From positions 1 to 9,191 of the forward strand of contig JAJAYG010000403.1 of NCBI GenBank assembly GCA_026786335.1: DNA of 9,191 bases, written 5' to 3'. Every line of letters starts with the position of its first letter. Positions within the stretch are counted from its first letter, which is position 1. This DNA comes from Chitinophagales bacterium (GTDB lineage: Bacteria; Bacteroidota; Bacteroidia; Chitinophagales; UBA10324). The notes under the pieces were generated by a model that made no database searches, had not been told where the DNA came from, and saw only the letters and a program-made list of their open reading frames with translations. Of this stretch, positions 1 through 6,831 are shown in pieces. The position numbers and the translations under genes were made by a program.

Positions 1-2
1 AC

Positions 3-1997
3 CCATCGCACCTCGAAGCAGTGAACCCTGTAGTGAGTGGTTTTACGAGAGCAAAAGCCGATACACTTTATGGCGGCGAATATGATTTTATTCTTCCGCT
101 CATTATACATGGTGATGCTGCAGTTGCAGGCCAGGGTGTGGTATATGAATGTTTGCAGATGAGTTTGTTGAATGGATATTCTACAGGTGGCTCCATTCAT
201 TTTGTAATCAACAATCAAATTGGTTTTACTACAGATTTCGATGATGCGCGCTCCTCAAATTATTGCACGAGTTACGCAGCAACTGTTCAAGCGCCCGTGA
301 TGCACGTGAATGGTGATGATCCCGAGGCAGTAGTATTTGCTGTAGAACTTGCAGTGGAATACCGGCAGCGATTCAATAAAGATATTTTTGTTGACATGGT
401 TTGTTACCGCCGCTATGGACACAATGAGGGTGATGATCCAAAATTTACGCAGCCAAAAATGTATGAGGCCATTGCGAAGCATGTGAACCCGCGCGAAGTT
501 TATTCGAAAATTTTAATTGACCGCGGTGATATCGAAGCTGAGATGGCAAAGGAGATGGATAAAAATTTCTGGAAGCAACTGCAGGATCGTCTCGACTTTG
601 TAAAACAACATCCGCTTCCTTACCAATATCAAAAGCCAGAATTGGCATGGCGCACACTGCGTAAATCGAAACCCGAAGATTTTGATCAGTCACCCGATAC
701 TTTTATTTCGGAAGAAACTGTAAAACTTCTTGCACAAAAACTCACTCACATTCCTGAAGGATTTGATGCGCTCCCAAAAATCAAACAGATATTACAGAGA
801 GGAAAAGATTTTTTTGATAAGGAAGGAAAGATAGACTGGAGCTGGGGTGAGTTGATGGCGTACGGAAGTTTATTACTCGAAGGTCACGATATTCGCCTGA
901 GCGGACAAGACACTATTCGCGGAACATTCTCACACCGCCATGCAGTGCTTTATGATGAAACAAATAATGAAGGATACAATCGCTTGAGTGATCTTAATAC
1001 TTTAAAAATTTCTGGTAGTGAAAACATAAGTTCAAATGCGTCAGCAACTCTCCCCCTTTTCAAGGAAGAGTCGGAGGGGGTTAAAAAGGGGGAGTTAAAT
1101 GCGCTAGCCGTTCTCCCCCTTGATAAGGGGGAGTTAGAGGGGGATCAATTAGTGCAACAAGCAAAATTTCACATCTACAATTCTTTGCTTAGTGAATTCG
1201 CAGTGCTTGGTTTTGAATATGGCTACTCACTCGCCAATCCAGATTCACTTACGTTATGGGAAGCACAGTTCGGTGATTTCAGTAATGGTGCACAAACAAT
1301 CATTGATCAATTCATTTGCCCGGGTGAAACCAAATGGAATCGCATGAGTGGCATCACTTTATTATTGCCGCATGGTTATGAAGGTCAGGGTGCAGAACAT
1401 TCAAGTGCGCGCCTCGAAAGATATTTGCAGTTGAGTGCTGACTTTAATATTTCAGTGGTGAATATTACATCACCGGCAAATTTCTTTCATGTATTGCGCA
1501 GGCAATTAGCAAGGCCATTCAGAAAACCATTGGTAGTAATGAGCCCTAAAAGTTTATTGCGCCATCCGCGATGTGTGAGTGATTGGAAGGAGTTAACACA
1601 AGGCGGTTTTAAAGAAGTGATTGATGATGCAATGATCACCGATGCAATAAAAGTGAAACGTGTTTTGCTCTGCAGTGGAAAAATTTATTTTGATCTTCTT
1701 GAAAGAAAAGAAAAAACACAACGAAACGATATCGCCATCATACGTGTAGAGCAGTTGTATCCTCTGCCACAAAAACAATTGGATACACTGGTTGCTAAAT
1801 ACAAAACAGCAAATTTTATTTGGGTGCAGGAAGAACCCTACAACATGGGAGCGTATTCATTTCTAAAAATGAATTGGAAACTTAAGGATAAAGAACTCTA
1901 CGGTATTACCAGAAAAGCAAGTGCTGCTGCAGCAACCGGCTATTCAAAGCTGCATGCGAAGGAGCAGGAGGAGATTGTTGGGAAGGCGATGGAGTAA
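3..1997 (+). CDS. sucA: 2-oxoglutarate dehydrogenase E1 component, 5'-truncated by window edge
   Basis: This is the thiamine-diphosphate-dependent E1 subunit, which decarboxylates 2-oxoglutarate and passes the succinyl group to the lipoyl domain of E2 in the TCA cycle. The frame is open from base 3, reading PSHLEAVNPVV, so the GTG at 21 is internal and the true start lies outside the window. About 664 of the usual 900-950 residues are present. Family motifs in order are GDAAVAGQG (ThDP pocket), MHVNGDDPEAV, the RRYGHNEGDDP segment, RGTFSHRHAV, FEYGYSL, LLPHGYEGQGAEHSSAR, the RPFRKPLVVMSPKSLLRHP segment, and a C-terminal WVQEEPYNMGAYSF. All are intact. Between the RGTFSHRHAV block and QAKFHIYNSLLSE, where E. 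coli SucA has only a few residues, about 50 extra residues are encoded (roughly 1006-1158), containing two palindromic repeats. sucB does not follow; the next gene is convergent and begins 3 nt past the stop. Confidence 0.96.
   Translation, partial: PSHLEAVNPVVSGFTRAKADTLYGGEYDFILPLIIHGDAAVAGQGVVYECLQMSLLNGYSTGGSIHFVINNQIGFTTDFDDARSSNYCTSYAATVQAPVMHVNGDDPEAVVFAVELAVEYRQRFNKDIFVDMVCYRRYGHNEGDDPKFTQPKMYEAIAKHVNPREVYSKILIDRGDIEAEMAKEMDKNFWKQLQDRLDFVKQHPLPYQYQKPELAWRTLRKSKPEDFDQSPDTFISEETVKLLAQKLTHIPEGFDALPKIKQILQRGKDFFDKEGKIDWSWGELMAYGSLLLEGHDIRLSGQDTIRGTFSHRHAVLYDETNNEGYNRLSDLNTLKISGSENISSNASATLPLFKEESEGVKKGELNALAVLPLDKGELEGDQLVQQAKFHIYNSLLSEFAVLGFEYGYSLANPDSLTLWEAQFGDFSNGAQTIIDQFICPGETKWNRMSGITLLLPHGYEGQGAEHSSARLERYLQLSADFNISVVNITSPANFFHVLRRQLARPFRKPLVVMSPKSLLRHPRCVSDWKELTQGGFKEVIDDAMITDAIKVKRVLLCSGKIYFDLLERKEKTQRNDIAIIRVEQLYPLPQKQLDTLVAKYKTANFIWVQEEPYNMGAYSFLKMNWKLKDKELYGITRKASAAAATGYSKLHAKEQEEIVGKAME
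1049..1096 (+). repeat. C5/G5 palindromic repeat, copy A, inside sucA
   Basis: CTCCCCCTTTT at 1050-1060 is perfectly complementary to AAAAGGGGGAG at 1084-1094 (11 bp, 23-nt spacer). A degenerate inner arm, AAGGAAGAG, lies at 1062-1070, followed by tcGGAGGGGG ending at 1080. The order of blocks (CTCCCCCTTTT, CAAGG..GAG, tcGGAGGGGGtt) is the same as in copy C at 6895-6930. It is read in frame as part of SucA, giving TLPLFKEESEGVKKGEL. The element family name is unknown to me. Confidence 0.85.
1111..1145 (+). repeat. C5/G5 palindromic repeat, copy B, inside sucA
   Basis: A perfect 9-bp hairpin is formed by CTCCCCCTT (1113-1121) and AAGGGGGAG (1125-1133) with a 3-nt loop, followed by ttaGAGGGGGat, the same trailing block as in copies A and C. 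It is translated in the same frame as copy A, giving VLPLDKGELEGD. The two copies are separated by about 15 nt of other sequence, which suggests a tandem insertion or a duplication. Confidence 0.87.
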
Positions 1998-2000
1998 ATT

Positions 2001-2627
2001 TTATTTTCCCTTATTATAATATTTACAAACCCCATTCATCACACACTCGGGGCAATCAGGATTGGTTGGTCTGCAAATTTCTCTTCCTAAAAAACTCATT
2101 GCCATTCCTGCATCCCAATCTTTTTGAGGCAATGCCTGCATGAGCTGGTCTTCAATTTTTTTAGGATCATCACCTTCTGCAATTCCTAATCGTGGTGCCA
2201 CACGCAGCACATGAAGATCAACAATTACACCTTCTGGTTTTTCGCCTGCTTCGCGGCGAATTACGTTCGCAGATTTTCTTCCAATGCCTGGTAAAGAAGA
2301 AAGTTCTTTTATAGAAAGTGGAATTTCTTTTTTCTTTTTAAGTTGTTTCGCAATTTCAATTAACCAAACTGCTTTCTTATTAAAACCCGGAACACCTTTG
2401 ATCAATGGATAAAGTAATTCGGGGGATGAATTTGATAAGGATTCAAAATCGGGAAGTGATTTGAAAAATTTTGGTGACAGCTGATTAATGTATTTATCGG
2501 TTGCTCTTGCTGAAAGCACCACTACCACAATCAGCTGATAGATGTTGGAATAATAAATCGGATGTTTTTTGTTTTTGTATTTTTTCAGGAGCGGCTTTAC
2601 GGCTTCTTCCCAAATAACTTTTGCCAT
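2001..2627 (-). CDS. nth: Endonuclease III (DNA glycosylase/AP lyase)
   Basis: This base-excision-repair enzyme removes oxidised pyrimidines and cleaves at the abasic site. The 208-residue length is normal for Nth. The helix-hairpin-helix motif LPGIGRKSAN (residues 112-121) supplies the catalytic lysine K118, and the catalytic aspartate is D137 in VDLHVLR. Four cysteines, C185, C192, C195 and C201, show the C-X6-C-X2-C-X5-C spacing of the [4Fe-4S] cluster. The N-terminal motif reads LSARATD where E. coli Nth has LSAQATD, so an Arg stands at the Gln41 position, which points to a divergent subfamily. The ATG at 2627 has an A-rich leader. The gene converges on sucA with a 3-nt gap. Intact and functional by sequence. 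Confidence 0.95.
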   Translation of the reverse strand: MAKVIWEEAVKPLLKKYKNKKHPIYYSNIYQLIVVVVLSARATDKYINQLSPKFFKSLPDFESLSNSSPELLYPLIKGVPGFNKKAVWLIEIAKQLKKKKEIPLSIKELSSLPGIGRKSANVIRREAGEKPEGVIVDLHVLRVAPRLGIAEGDDPKKIEDQLMQALPQKDWDAGMAMSFLGREICRPTNPDCPECVMNGVCKYYNKGK

Positions 2628-2667
2628 GCTTAATTTTTTTTTGCAACGAAACTCAAAAAAATGTATT

Positions 2668-2680
2668 GGTGAATCTCACC
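2668..2680. repeat. Short inverted repeat upstream of nth
   Basis: GGTGA-atc-TCACC is a perfect 5-bp inverted repeat in the 132-nt gap between the nth start and the toxin pseudogene end, about 40 nt upstream of nth. It could be an operator half-site pair or chance. Nothing else is recognisable in 2628-2759. Confidence 0.25.
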
Positions 2681-2759
2681 TGAATTTATCTATCCGGCAT
2701 GTTCTAAACCTGTTTGTCAATTAAAAGTTGAGGCAACGACTGAAGAAATTACATTGTGA

Positions 2760-3089
2760 TTACATCTGAATTTTATTTAGCAACTCATCAAGTTCATCTT
2801 TATCAAGCGATGCTTTTTCAGATTTATCATAGATGGAAAGCATTAAAATATTTTTTGCAGAAACATGAATGTGGGTTATAACTCTTGCTCCACCACTCTT
2901 CCCTTTTCTTTATGAAGCAACTGCCAATCTGATTTTGTAACAACTTTTGCCGAGAGAAATTCCCTGAAAAGGGTTTTCGGAAAGTTCATCTCCCAATTCA
3001 TTAATTTCTCTTTTAAGTAAAGGATATTTTTTGATGAGCCGTTTCAATTGAGTATCAAAAGGCGGAATGGTAAGTACATTAAATTTCAT
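2760..3089 (-). pseudogene. RelE/ParE-superfamily toxin, interrupted by in-frame TAA
   Basis: Toxins of this superfamily are small ribosome-dependent mRNA interferases or gyrase inhibitors, held inactive by a co-expressed antitoxin. From the ATG at 3089 the frame reads MKFNVLTIPPFDTQLKRLIK and so on to CYKIRLAVAS, then meets TAA at 2910-2912. The same frame continues with RKGKSGGARVITHIHVSAKN and LSIYDKSEKASLDKDELDEL, ending at a second TAA (2760-2762). Without the first stop the product is about 109-110 residues, the usual size. The KGKSGGARVI block, a hallmark of this toxin group, lies after the stop, so the 59-residue product lacks the C-terminal half of the sheet and its active-site residues. 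In related proteins I expect a lysine at the stop position, so AAA to TAA is the simplest change. The start overlaps the antitoxin 3' end by 11 nt. Confidence 0.85.
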
Positions 3090-3351
3090 CAAGCAATTGT
3101 TTCAACGGTTTTGCTTTAAGTTTTCCGGCCTTGGCGAGATTCAGGTTTACAATTGCTTCATTCATTTCACTAAGTAGTTTTGCTTTGGAAGCAGAAAGTA
3201 GTTTTGTTTTTGTAAACGGCAAACTCTCCAATAGCTCCACAACGAAATCTGCTTTGCTGTCTTTTACATCAACGAGTAATTTCATGTTATCAATTTCAGC
3301 CAGTAAAGTTAAGAGATTTTGGAAAAGTTCATTTCTATACATAATCTTCAT
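3079..3351 (-). CDS. Putative antitoxin of the RelE-type pair
   Basis: This small charged protein of up to 90 residues lies directly upstream of, and overlaps by 11 nt, the toxin frame; that arrangement is the main evidence. The core starting MKLLVDVKDSKADFVVELLE looks like a beta strand plus helix. The Lys/Leu-rich tail (AGKLKAKPLKQLLDEI) looks like the toxin-wrapping end of many type II antitoxins. The start is uncertain: ATG 3351 sits immediately after GGAG; ATG 3342 has that GGAG 9 nt upstream, a better spacing; ATG 3285 would begin at MKLLVDV (68 residues), the start I would expect from related proteins. The frame is intact although the toxin is broken. It is probably transcribed from the promoter at 3399-3428. 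The DNA-binding fold is not certain. Confidence 0.72.
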   Translation of the reverse strand: MKIMYRNELFQNLLTLLAEIDNMKLLVDVKDSKADFVVELLESLPFTKTKLLSASKAKLLSEMNEAIVNLNLAKAGKLKAKPLKQLLDEI

Positions 3352-3398
3352 CTCCGCTTATTGTCATATAGGTTTACCCTTTCACCTTTCTTAGTTTT

Positions 3399-3428
3399 CA
3401 AAAGTATTCTGCTTGTGAGTTACTTCAA
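3399..3428 (-). promoter_or_regulatory. Bacteroidota-type promoter for the toxin-antitoxin operon
   Basis: Read on the minus strand, TTG (3426-3428) is followed after 19 nt by TACTTTTG (3399-3406). This is an exact match to the Bacteroidota -33/-7 consensus TTG-N19-TAnnTTTG. It lies about 48 nt upstream of the first antitoxin ATG (3351), in the divergent gap with the DDAH-like gene. No comparably good promoter is visible for the plus-strand gene. Confidence 0.6.
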
Positions 3429-3450
3429 TACATAAACTATCTTCACCACC

Positions 3451-4209
3451 ATGTTCAATAGAGCTATAACTAAAAAACCCTGCTCTCATTTTGCAGATGG
3501 AATCACCACAGCCAATCTTGGCAAACCTGATTTCAATTTAGCATTAAACCAACATACAGATTATATCGCCGCATTAAAATCATGTGGTCTTGAAATTACA
3601 GAACTCGATGCCGATGAAAATTTTCCTGATAGTTGTTTTACAGAAGACACAGCAGTAATTACAGATGAAGTTGCGGTGATCACCAATCCCGGTGCACAAT
3701 CACGAAGAGATGAAATTGTTTCTATGATTTCTGTACTAGAGCAATTCCGTAAGCTTGAATTCATCGAGCCACCCGGCACACTGGAAGGCGGTGATGTGAT
3801 GCAATTAGAAAAACATTTTTACATCGGGCTTACTGACCGCACCAATGAAGATGGAGCGCATCAGCTTGGAAACATTCTCTCAAAATATGGTTATCAATAC
3901 ACTGTGATTCCGGTTACAGCGGCGTTGCATCTTAAAACAATTGTAAACTACATTGGTAATAATAATCTGTTGGTGACTAAAGAATTATTTTCTCATCCCG
4001 CTTTCAATACATTCAATAAAATACTTGTTCCTCAAAATGAAATGTATGCTGCCAATTGTTTACTCATCAACAACAAACTTATTATCCCAGCAGGATTTAT
4101 TCAGGTGAAAACTGAATTACAAAAACTCAACTATGATTTAATTGAACTCAACATGAGTGAGTTTGAAAAAATGGATGGCGGTTTAAGTTGTCTTTCATTA
4201 AGAATTTAA
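3451..4209 (+). CDS. Dimethylarginine dimethylaminohydrolase-like amidinohydrolase
   Basis: This is a member of the guanidino-modifying pentein superfamily, predicted to hydrolyse N-methylated arginine to citrulline and a methylamine in the cytoplasm. Its 252 residues fit DDAH (about 254 in Pseudomonas aeruginosa). All expected active-site residues align: D60 in NFPDSCF, D66 in FTEDTAV, E112 in GTLEGGDV, H160 in AALHLKT and the nucleophile C247 in GGLSCLSLRI. The P. aeruginosa enzyme has D60, D66, E114, H162 and C249, nearly identical numbering. There is no signal peptide or membrane segment. The ATG at 3451 follows 'caccacc' without a clear Shine-Dalgarno. It stands alone, divergent from the antitoxin gene. 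The substrate could differ (other amidino compounds), since context gives no pathway. Confidence 0.9.
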   Translation: MFNRAITKKPCSHFADGITTANLGKPDFNLALNQHTDYIAALKSCGLEITELDADENFPDSCFTEDTAVITDEVAVITNPGAQSRRDEIVSMISVLEQFRKLEFIEPPGTLEGGDVMQLEKHFYIGLTDRTNEDGAHQLGNILSKYGYQYTVIPVTAALHLKTIVNYIGNNNLLVTKELFSHPAFNTFNKILVPQNEMYAANCLLINNKLIIPAGFIQVKTELQKLNYDLIELNMSEFEKMDGGLSCLSLRI

Positions 4210-4266
4210 GAAGGTGTAATATTTATTAATATGCCGTATCTCATGCTTGGTTATATTTGATATGGT

Positions 4267-4719
4267 TTGAGCCGGTATCAAAAATATCTTGCAGTTGATG
4301 TATCACTCGATGCACAGTTGTTTCAATTTACGAGCAAGGGTCCCAAAGGTGAGTTTAAGATGATAGTTCAATTTACCCCAACTGATTTTTAAAATATTTT
4401 CAATCTTGGTTTTGGGAATTTGAATGATGATGGATCTATTGACGATAGGGCTGTAAATAATAACAACGATCGCGATAAAATTTTGGCAACAATTGCTTCA
4501 ATAGTTTTTGAGTTTGCTTCGCGTTATCCCGAACGTACCGTATTGTTTACAGGCAGCACGTTGGAGAGAACAAGATTATTTCGAATCGTACTCACCGTTA
4601 ATTATGAAGAACTTGATGCTGATTTCGATATTCAGGGATTGCTTTATGATGGAACTATTGAGCGGTTTCCAAGAAGCAAATCGTACCGAGGATTTATGGT
4701 GAAACGAAAAAAGAGTTAA
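4267..4719 (+). pseudogene. DUF6934-like protein, interrupted by in-frame TAA
   Basis: The frame from TTG 4267 reads LSRYQKYLAVDVSLDAQLFQ to QFTPTDF, meets TAA at 4390-4392, and continues in the same frame with NIFNLGFGN and IDDRAVNNNNDRDKILATIA to the stop at 4719. Together the two parts (about 150 codons) have the layout I recall for the DUF6934 family of Bacteroidota: a strand-rich N-terminus with SKGPKG, then YNLGFGD-like, a DDxxVxNNxD segment, ILATIASIVFEFASRYP, and FTGSTLERTRLF. Function is unknown. No in-frame ATG exists: TGA at 4258-4260 closes the frame upstream, leaving TTG 4267; an ATG at 4262 is one base out of frame, so a 1-nt deletion near the start is possible. A 99-residue C-terminal piece from TTG 4420 could still be made. 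The next small ORF begins 6 nt downstream. Confidence 0.75.
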
Positions 4720-4725
4720 TTTTGC

Positions 4726-4881
4726 ATGGTGAAAACAATAAAGAAGAATACTGACGTTGCAAAGTCATTAGGGATTAAAGTGACTGTAAATCGAAGCTTG
4801 GATAAGTATTCAAGCCGGATTCTTTTTCCGGAAAAATTGGCAAAAGCAAATAAGTTACTCAAGAGCACAAAGTTCAATTGA
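4726..4881 (+). CDS. Small 51-residue protein, possible partner of the DUF6934-like gene
   Basis: ATG 4726 opens a 51-codon frame ending with TGA 4879-4881, 6 nt after the DUF6934-like stop and 27 nt before an intrinsic terminator, so it looks like the last gene of the same transcript. The product is basic and has no membrane segment. Recognisable pieces are DVAKSLGIKVTVNRSLDKYS, then ILFPEKLAKANKLLKS. I have an impression that similar short proteins accompany DUF6934 genes elsewhere but cannot verify it. The composition is ordered rather than random, with alternating charged and hydrophobic residues, and the position in the operon supports a real gene. Its function is unknown; a small regulator or antitoxin-like partner is speculation. 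Confidence 0.6.
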   Translation: MVKTIKKNTDVAKSLGIKVTVNRSLDKYSSRILFPEKLAKANKLLKSTKFN

Positions 4882-4908
4882 TTTCAAAAAAACTTTCGTC
4901 GCATTAAT

Positions 4909-4937
4909 AGCCGCCTGACTGGCGGCTTTATTTTTTT
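4909..4937 (+). terminator. Rho-independent terminator
   Basis: AGCCGCC (4909-4915) and GGCGGCT (4921-4927) form a perfect 7-bp GC-rich stem with loop TGACT, followed by TTATTTTTTT. It ends the DUF6934/small-ORF transcript and separates it from the ABC-F gene that starts 31 nt later. Confidence 0.88.
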
Positions 4938-4967
4938 GTACCGATTCAAACTTAATTTTTATTAGTA

Positions 4968-6821
4968 ATGAATTTCCTTACCCTAGAAAATATTTCAAAA
5001 TCTTTCGCCGATAAAATTTTGTTCGAAGAAATTTCGATCAGCATCAATGAAGGTGATAAGGTTGCAATGGTTGCCAAGAACGGAACCGGCAAAACAACTT
5101 TGTTGAGAATTGCTGCTGGAAAAGAAATTGCCGATGTAGGAAAAGTTTTTTTGAGAAAGGAAATCAAGACAGGATTTTTAGAAAAGGATCCTGAACTTGA
5201 TGCAAACAAAACCGTGCTTGAAGCGGTGTTTGATTCAGATCATCCTATGCTGAATGCAGTGAAAGATTATGAGGCAGCATTATTACATCCCGAGAAACGT
5301 GAGCAGTTCGATCACGCAATGGAACAAATGGAATTATTGAAGGCATGGGACTATGAAGCAACTGTTCATCAGATATTATCGCGGTTAAATGTTACGCAAC
5401 TCGAGCAAAAGATCAGCACACTTTCGGGAGGGCAAAAGAAAAGAGTAGCGCTTGCTAAAACTTTAATTGATGATCCCGATTTTTTAATTATCGATGAGCC
5501 AACCAATCATTTGGATTTGGAAATGATTGAGTGGTTGGAAAATTATCTAGGTAAAAGCAAGCGCACTTTATTTCTCATCACCCACGATCGTGAATTTTTA
5601 GAAAATGTTTGTGAAGAAATTATTGAGTTGGACGATGGAAAAATTTATCGTTACAAAGGAAGTTACTCTTATTATTTAGAGAAGAAAGCATTGCGTGATG
5701 ATGTTGCGCAAGCCAATGTTGACAAAGCAAAAAATTTGTTGCGTAAAGAATTAGCGTGGATGCGCAAGCAACCAAAAGCGAGAACCACAAAATCAAAAGC
5801 AAGAATTGATTCTTACTACGAACTAAAGGAAAGAGCATCGGTAGATCTCGAAGAAGATGAACTGAAGTTAGAGATTAAAATCAATCGCCTCGGCGGAAAA
5901 ATTCTGGAGTTTCATCACGTGCACAAATCTTTTGGTGATGTTAAGGTGCTCAACAATTTCACTTACAAATTTAAAACACGCGAGCGTGTGGGCATTGTAG
6001 GAAAAAACGGCGCTGGCAAATCAACACTGCTGCACATGATTACCGGAACAGAAAAACCCGACACCGGAAAAATTGTAATTGGCGATACCATCATCTTCGG
6101 CTACTACACGCAGGAAGGAATGAGGTTGAAAGATGATAAGCGGGTGATTGAAGTGGTGAAAGAGATCGCAGATTTTATTCCGCTCGTAAATGGAAAAACA
6201 ATTTCTGCCTCTCAACTGCTTGAGCGGTTTTTGTTTCCATCCTTTATGCATTACAACTATGTATCAAAATTGAGTGGCGGAGAAAAACGCAGATTGTATT
6301 TGCTCACCATTCTTTTAAAGAACCCTAATTTTTTAATTCTCGATGAGCCAACCAATGATCTGGATATTCTCACACTCAACGTGCTCGAAGAATTTCTTCT
6401 TGATTTTCCGGGCTGTTTGGTAATTGTTTCTCACGATCGCCACTTCATGAATAAATTGGTTGATCATCTTTTGGTTTTTGAAGCCAATGGTGTAATCACA
6501 GATTTTCCCGGTAACTACAACGACTATTTAATTTTCAGAGATAGCCAAAAGACAGAGAAGAAAACTGAAATTATAAAAGAGATTCCTGTAAAAATTTCTA
6601 AAGAGAAAATAAAACTCAGTTATCACGAGCGCAAAGAGTTTGATAAAATAGAGCGTGAAATTGAAACGCTGGAAAAAAGAAAACTGCAACTCACCGATGA
6701 TATGAATGCTGAGAATATTGATTTCAATACTCTTCAAAAACATTCTAAAGAATTTGCTTCAGTTACAAAATCACTGGAAGAAAAAACAGAGCGTTGGTTG
6801 CAGTTATCAGAATTGGCTTAG
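4968..6821 (+). CDS. ABC-F family ATPase, Uup type
   Basis: This is a soluble protein with two ATP-binding domains and no membrane segments, of the ABC-F class that acts on ribosomes; Uup-type members are linked to translation rescue and genome stability. Its 617 residues fit Uup. Domain 1 has Walker A AKNGTGKT (36-43), signature LSGGQ (152-156), Walker B LIIDEP with D176/E177 and switch H206. Domain 2 has GKNGAGKS (345-352), LSGGE (435-439), D459/E460 and H489. The linker (about 240-305) holds ELAWMRKQPKAR, resembling the Uup linker, and residues 545-617 form a charged heptad-rich coiled coil like the Uup C-terminal domain. The first Walker A begins with Ala instead of Gly, which I believe is common in Bacteroidota homologues. 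The ATG at 4968 lies just downstream of the terminator, so the gene is probably monocistronic. An antibiotic-protection role is less likely given the coiled-coil tail. Confidence 0.93.
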   Translation: MNFLTLENISKSFADKILFEEISISINEGDKVAMVAKNGTGKTTLLRIAAGKEIADVGKVFLRKEIKTGFLEKDPELDANKTVLEAVFDSDHPMLNAVKDYEAALLHPEKREQFDHAMEQMELLKAWDYEATVHQILSRLNVTQLEQKISTLSGGQKKRVALAKTLIDDPDFLIIDEPTNHLDLEMIEWLENYLGKSKRTLFLITHDREFLENVCEEIIELDDGKIYRYKGSYSYYLEKKALRDDVAQANVDKAKNLLRKELAWMRKQPKARTTKSKARIDSYYELKERASVDLEEDELKLEIKINRLGGKILEFHHVHKSFGDVKVLNNFTYKFKTRERVGIVGKNGAGKSTLLHMITGTEKPDTGKIVIGDTIIFGYYTQEGMRLKDDKRVIEVVKEIADFIPLVNGKTISASQLLERFLFPSFMHYNYVSKLSGGEKRRLYLLTILLKNPNFLILDEPTNDLDILTLNVLEEFLLDFPGCLVIVSHDRHFMNKLVDHLLVFEANGVITDFPGNYNDYLIFRDSQKTEKKTEIIKEIPVKISKEKIKLSYHERKEFDKIEREIETLEKRKLQLTDDMNAENIDFNTLQKHSKEFASVTKSLEEKTERWLQLSELA

Positions 6822-6831
6822 TGTGAAATTG

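Noticed and set aside
21..1997. GTG at 21 as the start of sucA
   Set aside because: The frame is open from base 3 and encodes conserved E1 sequence (PSHLEA) upstream of it, so 21 is an internal valine.
3131..3394. Plus-strand 87-codon ORF
   Set aside because: Antisense of the antitoxin gene; the minus strand carries the antitoxin-like protein, promoter and operon overlap.
4252..4259. TATATTTG as a -7 box for the DUF6934-like gene
   Set aside because: The box fits TAnnTTTG, but no TTG lies at the right distance upstream and it is only 7 nt from the TTG start; probably chance in AT-rich DNA.
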